A stretch of 64,000 nucleotides of DNA from Burkholderiaceae bacterium (GTDB lineage Bacteria; Pseudomonadota; Gammaproteobacteria; Burkholderiales; Burkholderiaceae_F), in contig JALHMQ010000006.1 of NCBI GenBank assembly GCA_022843955.1, positions 141,610-205,609 on the forward strand, given 5' to 3'. The number at the start of each line of letters is the position of its first letter. Position 1 is the first letter of the stretch. The position numbers and the translations under genes are program-made. Below are positions 57,115 to 64,000 of the stretch, piece by piece. The notes beneath the pieces were generated by a model. That model had not been told where the DNA came from. It saw only the letters and a program-made list of their open reading frames with translations, and did no database searches.

Positions 57115-58185
57115 ATGCGCGACCATCTCCTGCACATCTGCCTCCTGCGCATCTGCCTGCTGGCCACCTGCCTGTGGGCCAACCTGTCCGCCGGATCGGC
57201 CGACGCAGCCGAACCGCAACCTGCCACGCTGTATCACAACTACTGCTCGGTATGCCACGGCGACAAGGGCGACGGCCGCAGTCGCGCAGCCCACGCGCTG
57301 CAACCGGTGCCGCGCGACTTCACCAGCCCAGCGTCGCGCAACGAGTTGTCGCGCGCGCGGATCATCAGCGCGATCAAGTACGGGCGCCCTGGCACGGCAA
57401 TGGTCGGGTACAGCACACAACTGTCGGATCGCGACATCGAGCGCCTGGCCGACCACGTGCTCGCCACGTTCGTCAGGCGCGAGGCCGGCACCGGCGCTGG
57501 GGCCGACACGCGTGGCCGTCAACTTTATGCAGCCAACTGCTCGGTGTGCCACGGCGACCGCGGCCAGGGCGCGGCGTGGGCCGGCGCCAACATGGCGCGT
57601 CCGCCGCGCAACTTCGCCGCAGCTGGCGCTGACCTGAGCCGCGAAACGATGATCGCCACCGTTACCCACGGCCGGGCCGGAACCGCGATGGCCGGATTCA
57701 GCCCGCGCCTGACGCGCGCCGACATCGAACAGGTGGTCGACTTCGTGCGCACCGCGCTGATGCCGGCCACTTCGGCACCCTCGATTTCTGGCACGCGCGC
57801 GCACGGCGGACGCGAAGCCGATGCGGCTCGTGCTCCCGCCGGTGTCAACATGACGGCCTCCTTCCCCAACGGCCTGAAGGGAGATGCCAAGCGCGGGAGC
57901 GCCCTTTACCTGTCCAACTGCGCCACCTGCCACGGCAGCCGCGGCGATGGCCAGGGCCCGCGCGCCTACTTCATCAACCCGAAGCCGCGCAACTTCATCG
58001 AGCCTGCCACGCGCTCGCGCTTCAACCGCCCACTGCTGCACACTGCGATCGCCGAAGGCCGCCTCGGTGCCGAGATGCCGGCCTGGAACAAGGTGTTCGA
58101 CGAGCAGCAGATCGCCGACGTTGGTGAGTACGTGTTCCAGGCGTTCATCCGCGCCGACGGCACGCCGCTGCAAGCCGGCAAGTGA
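57115..58185 (+). CDS. Triheme cytochrome c of three class I domains
   Basis: 356 aa from ATG 57115, chosen because a signal peptide follows at once (HLLHICLLRICLLATCLWAN…SADA). ATG 56965 has a better ribosome site but would add 50 atypical residues. Three repeated domains, each with a haem: NYCSVCHGDKGDG, NCSVCHGDRGQG, NCATCHGSRGDG, and PRDF/PRNF motifs with a later Met (GTAMVGYS, GTAMAGFS, GAEMPAW). Resembles cytochromes of alternative complex III or of respiratory chains. The stop overlaps the next gene's GTG. Confidence 0.84.
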   Translation: MRDHLLHICLLRICLLATCLWANLSAGSADAAEPQPATLYHNYCSVCHGDKGDGRSRAAHALQPVPRDFTSPASRNELSRARIISAIKYGRPGTAMVGYSTQLSDRDIERLADHVLATFVRREAGTGAGADTRGRQLYAANCSVCHGDRGQGAAWAGANMARPPRNFAAAGADLSRETMIATVTHGRAGTAMAGFSPRLTRADIEQVVDFVRTALMPATSAPSISGTRAHGGREADAARAPAGVNMTASFPNGLKGDAKRGSALYLSNCATCHGSRGDGQGPRAYFINPKPRNFIEPATRSRFNRPLLHTAIAEGRLGAEMPAWNKVFDEQQIADVGEYVFQAFIRADGTPLQAGK

Positions 58186-59246
58186 GACTCGTCCTGGCAT
58201 CGCTGCTGGTCGCCGCGCTGGCGGCAGCCTCCGGCTGCGTCCGCCCGGGCGGCGGCGCGCCCGCGGCCGCGCCGCCACCGACTGCGGCGATCACGTCCAC
58301 GGCCACGGCCGTGTTCGAGCGCGGCCGACAGATCTACAACTTCCGCTGCTACTTCTGCCACGGCTACTCCGGCAACGCCCGTACTCTGGCCACCACCTAT
58401 CTGGCACCGCCGCCGCGCGACTTCACCGCGGCCACGCCTGAGCAGTTGCCGGAAGCGAGCATTGCGCAGGCGCTGCGCGCCGGGCGGCCGGGAACGGCGA
58501 TGAAGTCGTTCGCCGGCATCCTGGACGAGTCCGAGATTGCAGCGGTGGCCCGCTTCGTCGCGCAGGAGTTCGTCAAGAACAAGGCGCGCAATACCGCCTA
58601 CCACACGGTCGAAAACGGCTGGCCCGCGCACGAGCGTTTCGCGATCGCCTTCCCGTTCGTCACCGGCGCCGTGCGGCTGGACACTGCCTGGGAAGAACTG
58701 ACTGTCGAGCAGGCCGCCGGCAAGCGCCTGTTCCTGTCGACCTGCATCAGCTGCCATGACCGCGCGCACGTGAACGACGAGGGGCCGGCTTGGAGTGCGC
58801 GGCCGGTGTCTTACCCGCGTGCAGGCTTCGTGTTCGATCCGCAGGCACCCCTGCCGGTCGATGCACTCTCGGGGCCCTCGGTGTACGCCAGACACGACGT
58901 GGCGCCGAACGACGGGCGCCATGGCGCGGCGTCCACGCGCGGCAAGGCGCTGTTCGAGGCCAACTGTGCCTTTTGCCATGGCGCCGATGGCAGCGGCAAG
59001 AACTGGATCGGCCAGTTCATGGAGCCGCCGGCACGCGACCTGCGTCGACTCACGCCGGCGTCGATGCCGGCGCCGCAGCTGGTCGCCACCATTCGCGACG
59101 GTCTGACCGACACCTCGATGCCGGCCTGGAAGGACGTGCTGACGGCGGCCGAGATCGAGGCGATCGCCGACTACCTGAGTCGGGCCGTGTTCCATTCGAG
59201 CCGCGCACTGGCACCGGCAACGGCGGCCGGGCCGCCCGGGCGGTAG
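58182..59246 (+). CDS. Triheme cytochrome c lipoprotein (GTG start)
   Basis: 354 aa; GTG 58182 overlaps the previous stop (GTGA). Lipobox LAAASGC (Cys19). Three haem sites: RCYFCHGYSGN, TCISCHDRAH, NCAFCHGADGSG. Domains one and three keep PPRDF/PARDL and the Met motifs GTAMKSFAG and TSMPAWKD like the preceding protein; the middle one is divergent. Probably anchored in a membrane and forms a wire with the previous cytochrome. Confidence 0.85.
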   Translation: MRLVLASLLVAALAAASGCVRPGGGAPAAAPPPTAAITSTATAVFERGRQIYNFRCYFCHGYSGNARTLATTYLAPPPRDFTAATPEQLPEASIAQALRAGRPGTAMKSFAGILDESEIAAVARFVAQEFVKNKARNTAYHTVENGWPAHERFAIAFPFVTGAVRLDTAWEELTVEQAAGKRLFLSTCISCHDRAHVNDEGPAWSARPVSYPRAGFVFDPQAPLPVDALSGPSVYARHDVAPNDGRHGAASTRGKALFEANCAFCHGADGSGKNWIGQFMEPPARDLRRLTPASMPAPQLVATIRDGLTDTSMPAWKDVLTAAEIEAIADYLSRAVFHSSRALAPATAAGPPGR

Positions 59247-59677
59247 GACGCCGCGCGTCGCCGCGCAGGCGCCACGTCGGCGCCGGCAGCGTTGGCAGCA
59301 GCGCAAGCGACAGACCGCAGCGAAGCACGCAACGACCCCTGCGTACCGACCGGAAAGGCAACGGACGGCGCTCATCGCGATTCGCATAAACGGTTCGAGA
59401 AACCTGGCTGAGTGGTTCTGAAAGTCTTTGCCACCGCTGTTCGCCCGTTCACCTAACTTTGCGCCTGGCTGGCCCACCGCGCGCAGCTGGCGAGATGACG
59501 CGTGAAGCATTCCCGACCGTCTGCCCGTGCGTGTCGACCACCGCAACGCAACTTTTTCATTGCGTGCTCCATTGCTCAAAGGTCGTCAGAAGTCCACTGC
59601 CGCCGGCGCGCCGCGGGCTAACATTCGCGCGACCTGTCGCCGCGTGGGCTAGGCGAACGACCCGCTTTCAAGAAACG
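59247..59677. other. 431-bp non-coding region before orphan kinase
   Basis: No gene is supported here. Contains GGCGCC repeats near 59269-59284 and a weak inverted repeat CGCAA/TTGCG around 59545-59565. No sigma-54 or clear -35/-10 element was found. Probably holds the promoter of the kinase gene. Confidence 0.45.
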
Positions 59678-61396
59678 ATGCCTGACGCCACCCCCCCACC
59701 GCCGAGCGGCCGCACCGATCAGCCGAGCCGCTTCCGGCTGATGCGCTTCTACACGACGACCACATTGTTCGTCTTCGCGTCCGTCTGCATTGCGTTGTTC
59801 GTTCTGCAGGGCATGGAGAAGGACTTCTTCGAGCAGTCGCAGCAGCAGCAGGCGCAGTTCTTTACCAAGGCGCAGGCCGACCTTGCGCGCCAGAACGAAC
59901 TGGCCGCGCTCGGCAGCCTGCTTGCCGTGCACGAAGCCAGCCACCTGAACTTGACGCGACTGGTGGCCAACACGATGTGGGACTCCGACATTGCGCCGCT
60001 GGTGGCGCGCAGCCAGCGGCTGTCGGTCGAAGCCTGCCGTTCCTTGCCTTCGCGCGGTGGCTACGAGACCGAGCAAGCCGCCGCACGCCGCGACTGCTTC
60101 ACCCAGCTGGGCCGGTCCATTCGGGCCCTGCCCGGATTCGACACGCTCGACCGCAAGGCGTACGCCGCGATGCACGCCAGCACGGTCTTCAAGATCAAGG
60201 TGTTCGACCTGCGCGGCATCACCGTGTATTCGTCCGAACACGCGCAGATCGGCGAAGACGCGTCGGCCAATCAGGGCTGGAAGTCAGCCGTCGGCGGCCG
60301 TGCCGCGACCGAGCTCACGCACCGCGACCGCTTCAGCGCGTTCGAAGGCGTGGTCGAGAACCGCGATCTCATCTCCAGCTACGTGCCGGTGCGCGCGGAC
60401 GCCGATGGCCCGGTGGTCGGCGTGTTCGAGTTGTACTCCGATGTCACGCCGTTCCTGCAGCAGATCCAGGATGCTTCCAAAGCACTGTCCGACAACATCG
60501 CTGCCAATCAGGCCCGCCTCGCAGCCAGCGCTGACGCCAATTTGCGCCAGCTCAGCGCCAATTCGACCTGGTTTTTGCTGGTGATCGGCGGCCTCATCGT
60601 GCTGCTTTACGGGGCCTCGCTGGTGATCGTGCGCATCGGCCAGAAGATCATCGATCGCCAGGAGCGCGCCCAGGAGCAGGCGGCGGCGCGCGAGCAGCTG
60701 TGGCATCGCGAGAAGATGGCGGCGCTGTCGACGATGGCGGCGAGCGTTTCGCACGAAGTGGGCAATCCGCTGACCGTAATCTCGTGCATTGCGCAGATGC
60801 TGCCCGACAACGACGGCCCCGACCGCGAGACCCCGGCCCAGCTGTCTCGCCGCATCCTGGAGCAGACTAATCGCATCGCCGGGATGATGCGCAAGATCAC
60901 CGCGTTCGCCGCGGCGCGCAGCGAAGCAGCCGAGTGGATCGAGATCAATCCGGTGATCGGGGCGGTGTGCGACTTCCATACGTTCGACCATCGCTTCCGT
61001 CGCAAGCCGATCGAGTTCATCGCCGGGGCCGCGCTGCCTGCCTGCGAACTCGTGCCGGATCACCTGAACGAGGTGATGATGAACCTGCTGCAGGCCTGCG
61101 CCGACGTGTCCGAGCCGGCCGGTGCCGAGCGCAGCATCCGGGTGACGACGGCCGCCGCCGCGCAGGGCGTGACCATCGACGTCGACTGCGTCTGCCCGGC
61201 CAGCGGCGCGGTGCTGCCGATCGACTACGTCACGGCCAACCCGCGCTTCGAGTTGATCCGGCGCCGCCTGGACGACATGCAGGCGCGAGTCGATCTCTCC
61301 CCGGCCCGGATCCGCATCGAGCTGCCGACGATCCGCAGCGCGCCCGCCGCCGCGCCGGTTGCCGAGCAGGTAGCCACTGGCGTTTCTCGGCGATAG
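59678..61396 (+). CDS. Orphan membrane sensor kinase with degenerate ATP-binding domain
   Basis: 572 aa from ATG 59678; longer frames add only low-complexity sequence. TM1 23-44, a large periplasmic sensor region (45-297, CACHE-like with FKIKVFDLRGITVYSSEHAQIG and DLISSYVPV…VGVFELYSDVTPF), TM2 298-318, then HisKA with TMAASVSHEVGNPLTVI (His359). The C-terminal part keeps NEVMMNLLQACAD, where the second Asn of the N-box is Ala, and has no DxGxG or GxGLG. No response regulator follows. Layout is close to the kinase at 35858-37357, so both may act on the same NtrC-type regulator. Confidence 0.82.
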   Translation: MPDATPPPPSGRTDQPSRFRLMRFYTTTTLFVFASVCIALFVLQGMEKDFFEQSQQQQAQFFTKAQADLARQNELAALGSLLAVHEASHLNLTRLVANTMWDSDIAPLVARSQRLSVEACRSLPSRGGYETEQAAARRDCFTQLGRSIRALPGFDTLDRKAYAAMHASTVFKIKVFDLRGITVYSSEHAQIGEDASANQGWKSAVGGRAATELTHRDRFSAFEGVVENRDLISSYVPVRADADGPVVGVFELYSDVTPFLQQIQDASKALSDNIAANQARLAASADANLRQLSANSTWFLLVIGGLIVLLYGASLVIVRIGQKIIDRQERAQEQAAAREQLWHREKMAALSTMAASVSHEVGNPLTVISCIAQMLPDNDGPDRETPAQLSRRILEQTNRIAGMMRKITAFAAARSEAAEWIEINPVIGAVCDFHTFDHRFRRKPIEFIAGAALPACELVPDHLNEVMMNLLQACADVSEPAGAERSIRVTTAAAAQGVTIDVDCVCPASGAVLPIDYVTANPRFELIRRRLDDMQARVDLSPARIRIELPTIRSAPAAAPVAEQVATGVSRR

Positions 61397-61610
61397 TGCG
61401 GACCTGTTTTGTAGACGCACGTGCATGGGCCACGCACCGGAAGTGCGTTCGCAAGCCGGTTGCGGAGCAATTTCGCAGGTCGACAGCAGGCGCCGCATCC
61501 GAGAGGCCGATGGCCGGCAAGCGAGCCCGCGCGACTGCCGGTTTGCTTCGCGGGTGCGACATGCTGACGGTCTGCGCGCTGGCCGATAGTCCGCAAGCAC
61601 GGGGGCGCTC

Positions 61611-61765
61611 ACCACTTTTTTTGCGTTGATCTCCTTCATGATCTCGATGGCGAGATCGTTCTCGGCGAGCATCTTCTTCAGCCGCTCGTTCTTACGCTGC
61701 AGCGACCGCAGGTGCTTGACGTCGGTGGCGTCCAGCGCGCCAGTACCACCAGTACCACCTCCGCC
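61611..61765 (-). pseudogene. Remnant of IS3-family OrfA transposase
   Basis: Minus-strand reading gives ALDATDVKHLRSLQRKNERL…KKMLAENDLAIEIMKEINAKK, the C-terminal leucine-zipper end of IS3-family OrfA (typically …LKKxLAExDLxIEVMKEI). The N-terminal HTH and all of OrfB are missing. The rest of 61397-61988 shows no gene. Marks an old insertion at the edge of the cytochrome region. Confidence 0.7.
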
Positions 61766-61988
61766 GTTGATCGACTGATTCGGTGGACGACACGGGCCGA
61801 AAGGAAGGCGAAGATCCGGCGTCCGCTCGGGCAACACAGGAGTCGCGTCGCATCTGGACGAGCGCCAAGACATCCGCTTGAATGCCTGCTTTGCGGCGCT
61901 GGATTGACCGCTGAGATCGGCCAACAGCGGAACTTCCCCGGCGTCGCTCAAGCGAGCCGTCTGTGGATGAAAACAGAAGGGTCGAGCG

Positions 61989-62900
61989 TTGGAGACCTAC
62001 GCGCTTTCAAGGCTTCAGAGAGAACGATGCGAAGCCCTCCTGGGGGAGTCAATTCTCAGAGCGCGCGTCGTGCGGGGTGGGTACACAGCGGCGCTCCGTC
62101 TCGTCGTCGATCTCGCTGACAACCGCTCGGTCTTCCTGAAGATTGCAACGAGTGAACTCACGGCCGATTGGCTTCGGTGCGAAGGGCGCGCGTACGCCGC
62201 GCTTGAAGGGCCGTTTCTGCCCGGCTTCATCGGCTTTGCCGAAGGCGCAGATGAATCCCCGCCGGTCCTCGCGCTCGAGGATTTATCCGACGCGCACTGG
62301 CCTCCGCCCTGGCAACCGCGTCAAGTGGAACGGCTTGCGGACGCAGTTGAGCTCCTGAGCCGTTCCGGTTTGAGCATGCCTTTGGCGTTGCCTCGTGTTT
62401 GTGAGATGGCAATGCTGACGCGAGGCTGGCATGAGATTGCAAGAAATCCAGAGCCGTTCCTCTCACTGGAGCTTGTCACTCCTCGTTGGTTGATGCGCGC
62501 AGAGCCTTTGCTGCTGTCGATAGACCTAGAACGCGAACTCGACGGCGATAGCCTAGTGCACTTGGACGTTCGCAGTGACAACTGCTGCTTCAAAGGCGAG
62601 CGAGCAATCCTCGTCGACTTCAACTGGCTCTCGCGAGGGCATCCGGCAGTCGACATGGCCTGCGCCGCTCCATCGATGCATCTAGAGGGCGTGTCTGCGG
62701 CGCGGGACCTTGGGGTAAAGCACGTGCCTTCGCTTGTCGCAGTCGCCGGCTACTTCGCGTCGCACGCCGGGCTTCCGCCCGCAGTAGGAGCACGTTCCGA
62801 CTTGCGAGCGAAGCAGCTTGAATGCTGCCGGGTGGCGCTTGAATGGCTAGCGACCGAGCTGGAGCTCGCGCCACCTGACGGGCCGAACGCGATGGAGTGA
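61989..62900 (+). CDS. APH-like phosphotransferase (protein-kinase-like fold)
   Basis: 303 aa, probably from TTG 61989; no strong ribosome site. Features of the aminoglycoside/choline phosphotransferase superfamily: nucleotide-binding strand VFLKIA, catalytic loop LVHLDVRSDNCCF (Brenner-type HxDxxxxN) and metal-binding LVDFNWLSRGHPAVDMA. Substrate unknown. Base composition is visibly lower in GC than the preceding 61 kb and codon choice is less biased, suggesting recent acquisition together with the flanking genes. Confidence 0.72.
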   Translation: METYALSRLQRERCEALLGESILRARVVRGGYTAALRLVVDLADNRSVFLKIATSELTADWLRCEGRAYAALEGPFLPGFIGFAEGADESPPVLALEDLSDAHWPPPWQPRQVERLADAVELLSRSGLSMPLALPRVCEMAMLTRGWHEIARNPEPFLSLELVTPRWLMRAEPLLLSIDLERELDGDSLVHLDVRSDNCCFKGERAILVDFNWLSRGHPAVDMACAAPSMHLEGVSAARDLGVKHVPSLVAVAGYFASHAGLPPAVGARSDLRAKQLECCRVALEWLATELELAPPDGPNAME

Positions 62901-63170
62901 TGTCGGTCGACCGGAGCCTCGACAATCAGTTCCGGCCCTGTTGCAATGGCCCCTTTCGAGCGGTCTTCGTGAGCTCAGCTGAACCGACGCATCCGATCAA
63001 TCAACGCGACGTGTTTGCCGACCACAGTAGATCCTGTCCTTATCGCCACTGTCGTTTTGAATCGAACCGTTCGGGGCACCGTTCTTCGCATGCGAAGGTA
63101 TTGAGACATCGACACATCGACGATCAGCGACTGTTCAGAACACCTGCACGATCGACGTAACCTAGAGAAC

Positions 63171-63635
63171 ATGCATATCAGATGCGCTTCTGGTCTAAAG
63201 GCGATAGTTCTTTCTTCACTTCTCGCTGGGTTTGTCGCGTTTCCGGCGCGCGCAGAGTTTGATCCACCGAAGCCCAAGGATGTTCTAAAGGCGAAGGAGC
63301 TCCTTGGCCTGTGCGAACAGGAGATGGCGCAGCGCGAATGCCTGCAGTACATCAAGGGAGTGCGCTCGGGGCTGTTTGCCCAGAGGTTGTACTCATACCT
63401 GTACAGCCTGCAGAAGAGAATTGATCCGCCATCCGAGATTAAGGCGGTGCTCGTTGTGCCGCTTATTTGCGTGCCAGACAGTGAAACAGATGAGGAAGTG
63501 CGTGATCGCGTCGTCGCACAGATCAAGAAGATGCTCCCTGATGGACTTGAAGCGTCGGCCGGCTTCTCCGTATTGCTGGCTCTCGTCGAGAACTACCAGT
63601 GCAGGGCCCCCTCAACACTAGACCCGAGCCGCTAG
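63171..63635 (+). CDS. Secreted Rap1a/Tai-family protein
   Basis: 154 aa. Signal peptide AIVLSSLLAGFVAFPARAE. The mature domain has the pattern of Rap1a/Tai immunity proteins (PF18602): LCEQEMAQRECLQYIKGVRSG, then ICVPDSETDEEVRDRVVAQI, then ENYQC, with four conserved cysteines likely forming two disulphides. Known members neutralise type VI peptidoglycan amidase effectors in the periplasm; no such effector is nearby, and many members are orphan. AT-rich region. Confidence 0.75.
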   Translation: MHIRCASGLKAIVLSSLLAGFVAFPARAEFDPPKPKDVLKAKELLGLCEQEMAQRECLQYIKGVRSGLFAQRLYSYLYSLQKRIDPPSEIKAVLVVPLICVPDSETDEEVRDRVVAQIKKMLPDGLEASAGFSVLLALVENYQCRAPSTLDPSR

Positions 63636-63944
63636 GTCGCGTCGTTTGCTTGGTCTGTTGTGGATTTGTCAGGCAGATGCCTGACTCGCTTTCTCCATTG
63701 AGCGGCCGGAAACTTGGGCACGGATCGTCAAGGGACACTGGCTAAACCGCACCGAGCGAGACTCTGTTGAGCGAACTCCGAGCGTCTGCTTCCTGCAAAT
63801 CTGAGCGTCAGCTACGGGTCGGAGGACTAAACCGCTCGCGCGGTAGCGCTTCGATGTGCCGCTGTCGCTGATCTAGCGGTTGGGCTTTGCTCCTTATGTT
63901 GTTTACCGAGGCGACGTGCCTCGATGAACGACAGGAGCTCAGCC
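63636..63944. other. Intergenic region with dyads before recombinase
   Basis: 309 bp without a gene. Holds GTCAGGCA-GA-TGCCTGAC (63668-63685), a perfect dyad with too small a loop for a hairpin, and CGAGGC-GACGT-GCCTCG (63907-63923) just before the recombinase start. They could be recombination or operator sites. Confidence 0.4.
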
Positions 63945-64000
63945 ATGGTCCTTCCTACCTCTCCGGTGGTCAGTCCCCTGCGGCGGCGCATGATCGAAGA
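63945..64000 (+). CDS. Start of probable tyrosine recombinase (cut by window end)
   Basis: Only 18 codons are visible. Reads MVLPTSPVVSPLRRRMIED, close to the N-terminus of XerC-like integrases (…LRQRMIEDMxIRNxSPxT…). GGAG lies 8 bp upstream of ATG 63945. Fits the mobile character of this end of the window, but the short sequence limits certainty. Confidence 0.5.
   Translation, partial: MVLPTSPVVSPLRRRMIE

Noticed and set aside
59409..59430. TGGCTGAGTGGTTCT as a sigma-54 site before the orphan kinase
   Set aside because: Lacks the GC of the -12 element and has several mismatches.
63880..63892. GTTGGGC resembling an integron attC core site near the recombinase
   Set aside because: No matching inverse core or palindromic attC body found; 7-mers occur by chance.

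Overview
The window is about 64 kb of GC-rich Gram-negative DNA, probably from a betaproteobacterium. The support is RegB/RegA-type redox signalling, system II cytochrome c maturation (ResB/CcsA), sigma-54 promoters and many exported lipoproteins and outer-membrane barrels. The taxon is an inference; there is no rRNA or other marker gene. By my count the window encodes about 40 CxxCH haem sites, mostly in one cluster.

Layout. (1) 1-5639: the end of a diheme cytochrome; a three-gene export-like locus (small secreted protein with a double-glycine-leader-like motif, periplasmic C39 peptidase, outer-membrane barrel carrying an excisionase-type HTH); a beta-propeller/DUF11 lipoprotein. (2) 5872-18425, minus strand: a giant 2150-aa multicopper oxidase resembling MnxG/MofA manganese oxidases, then a YVTN propeller, two SCO copper chaperones, a cytochrome c fused to a periplasmic binding protein, and a parvulin. 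(3) 18694-20694: RegB/RegA two-component system divergent from the oxidase; the shared spacer holds two near-identical 24-bp direct repeats exactly 50 bp apart. (4) 20877-28087: polysaccharide genes (GT9, methyltransferase, Wzm/Wzt-type ABC exporter, two GT4 enzymes). (5) 28107-30887: soluble hybrid kinase. (6) 31024-37949: two Reg_prop propellers, a monohaem cytochrome and Sel1-type proteins around an NtrC-type regulator and a membrane kinase. (7) 37960-55331, minus strand: a tightly coupled run of 16 genes with six multihaem cytochromes (30 haems), a large porin-like barrel, a parvulin, two NHL propellers, ResB and CcsA, a TPR protein and a TlpA-type thioredoxin. (8) 55592-61396: an NHL lipoprotein divergent from two triheme cytochromes, then an orphan kinase. 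(9) 61397-64000: a visibly more AT-rich end with an IS3 remnant, an APH-like phosphotransferase, a Rap1a/Tai-family protein and the start of a probable tyrosine recombinase.

How it may work together. Regions 6-8 look like one extracellular electron-transfer system: periplasmic and outer-membrane cytochromes, a barrel to carry electrons across the outer membrane, its own cytochrome maturation proteins and foldase, and surface or periplasmic propellers. Sequences matching the sigma-54 -24/-12 consensus (most with one mismatch) precede the Sel1/cytochrome/propeller operon, the 37.4-kb Sel1 gene, the 17-kb cytochrome operon and, back to back, the NHL gene and the triheme cytochromes. This makes a local sigma-54 regulon under the NtrC-type regulator likely. 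Inside the operon the gene order is mirror-symmetric (A-B-C-C'-B'-A') although all genes lie on one strand. Neither membrane kinase (35858-37357, 59678-61396) has a recognisable ATP-binding domain. All functional statements are inference from sequence; nothing was searched against a database.
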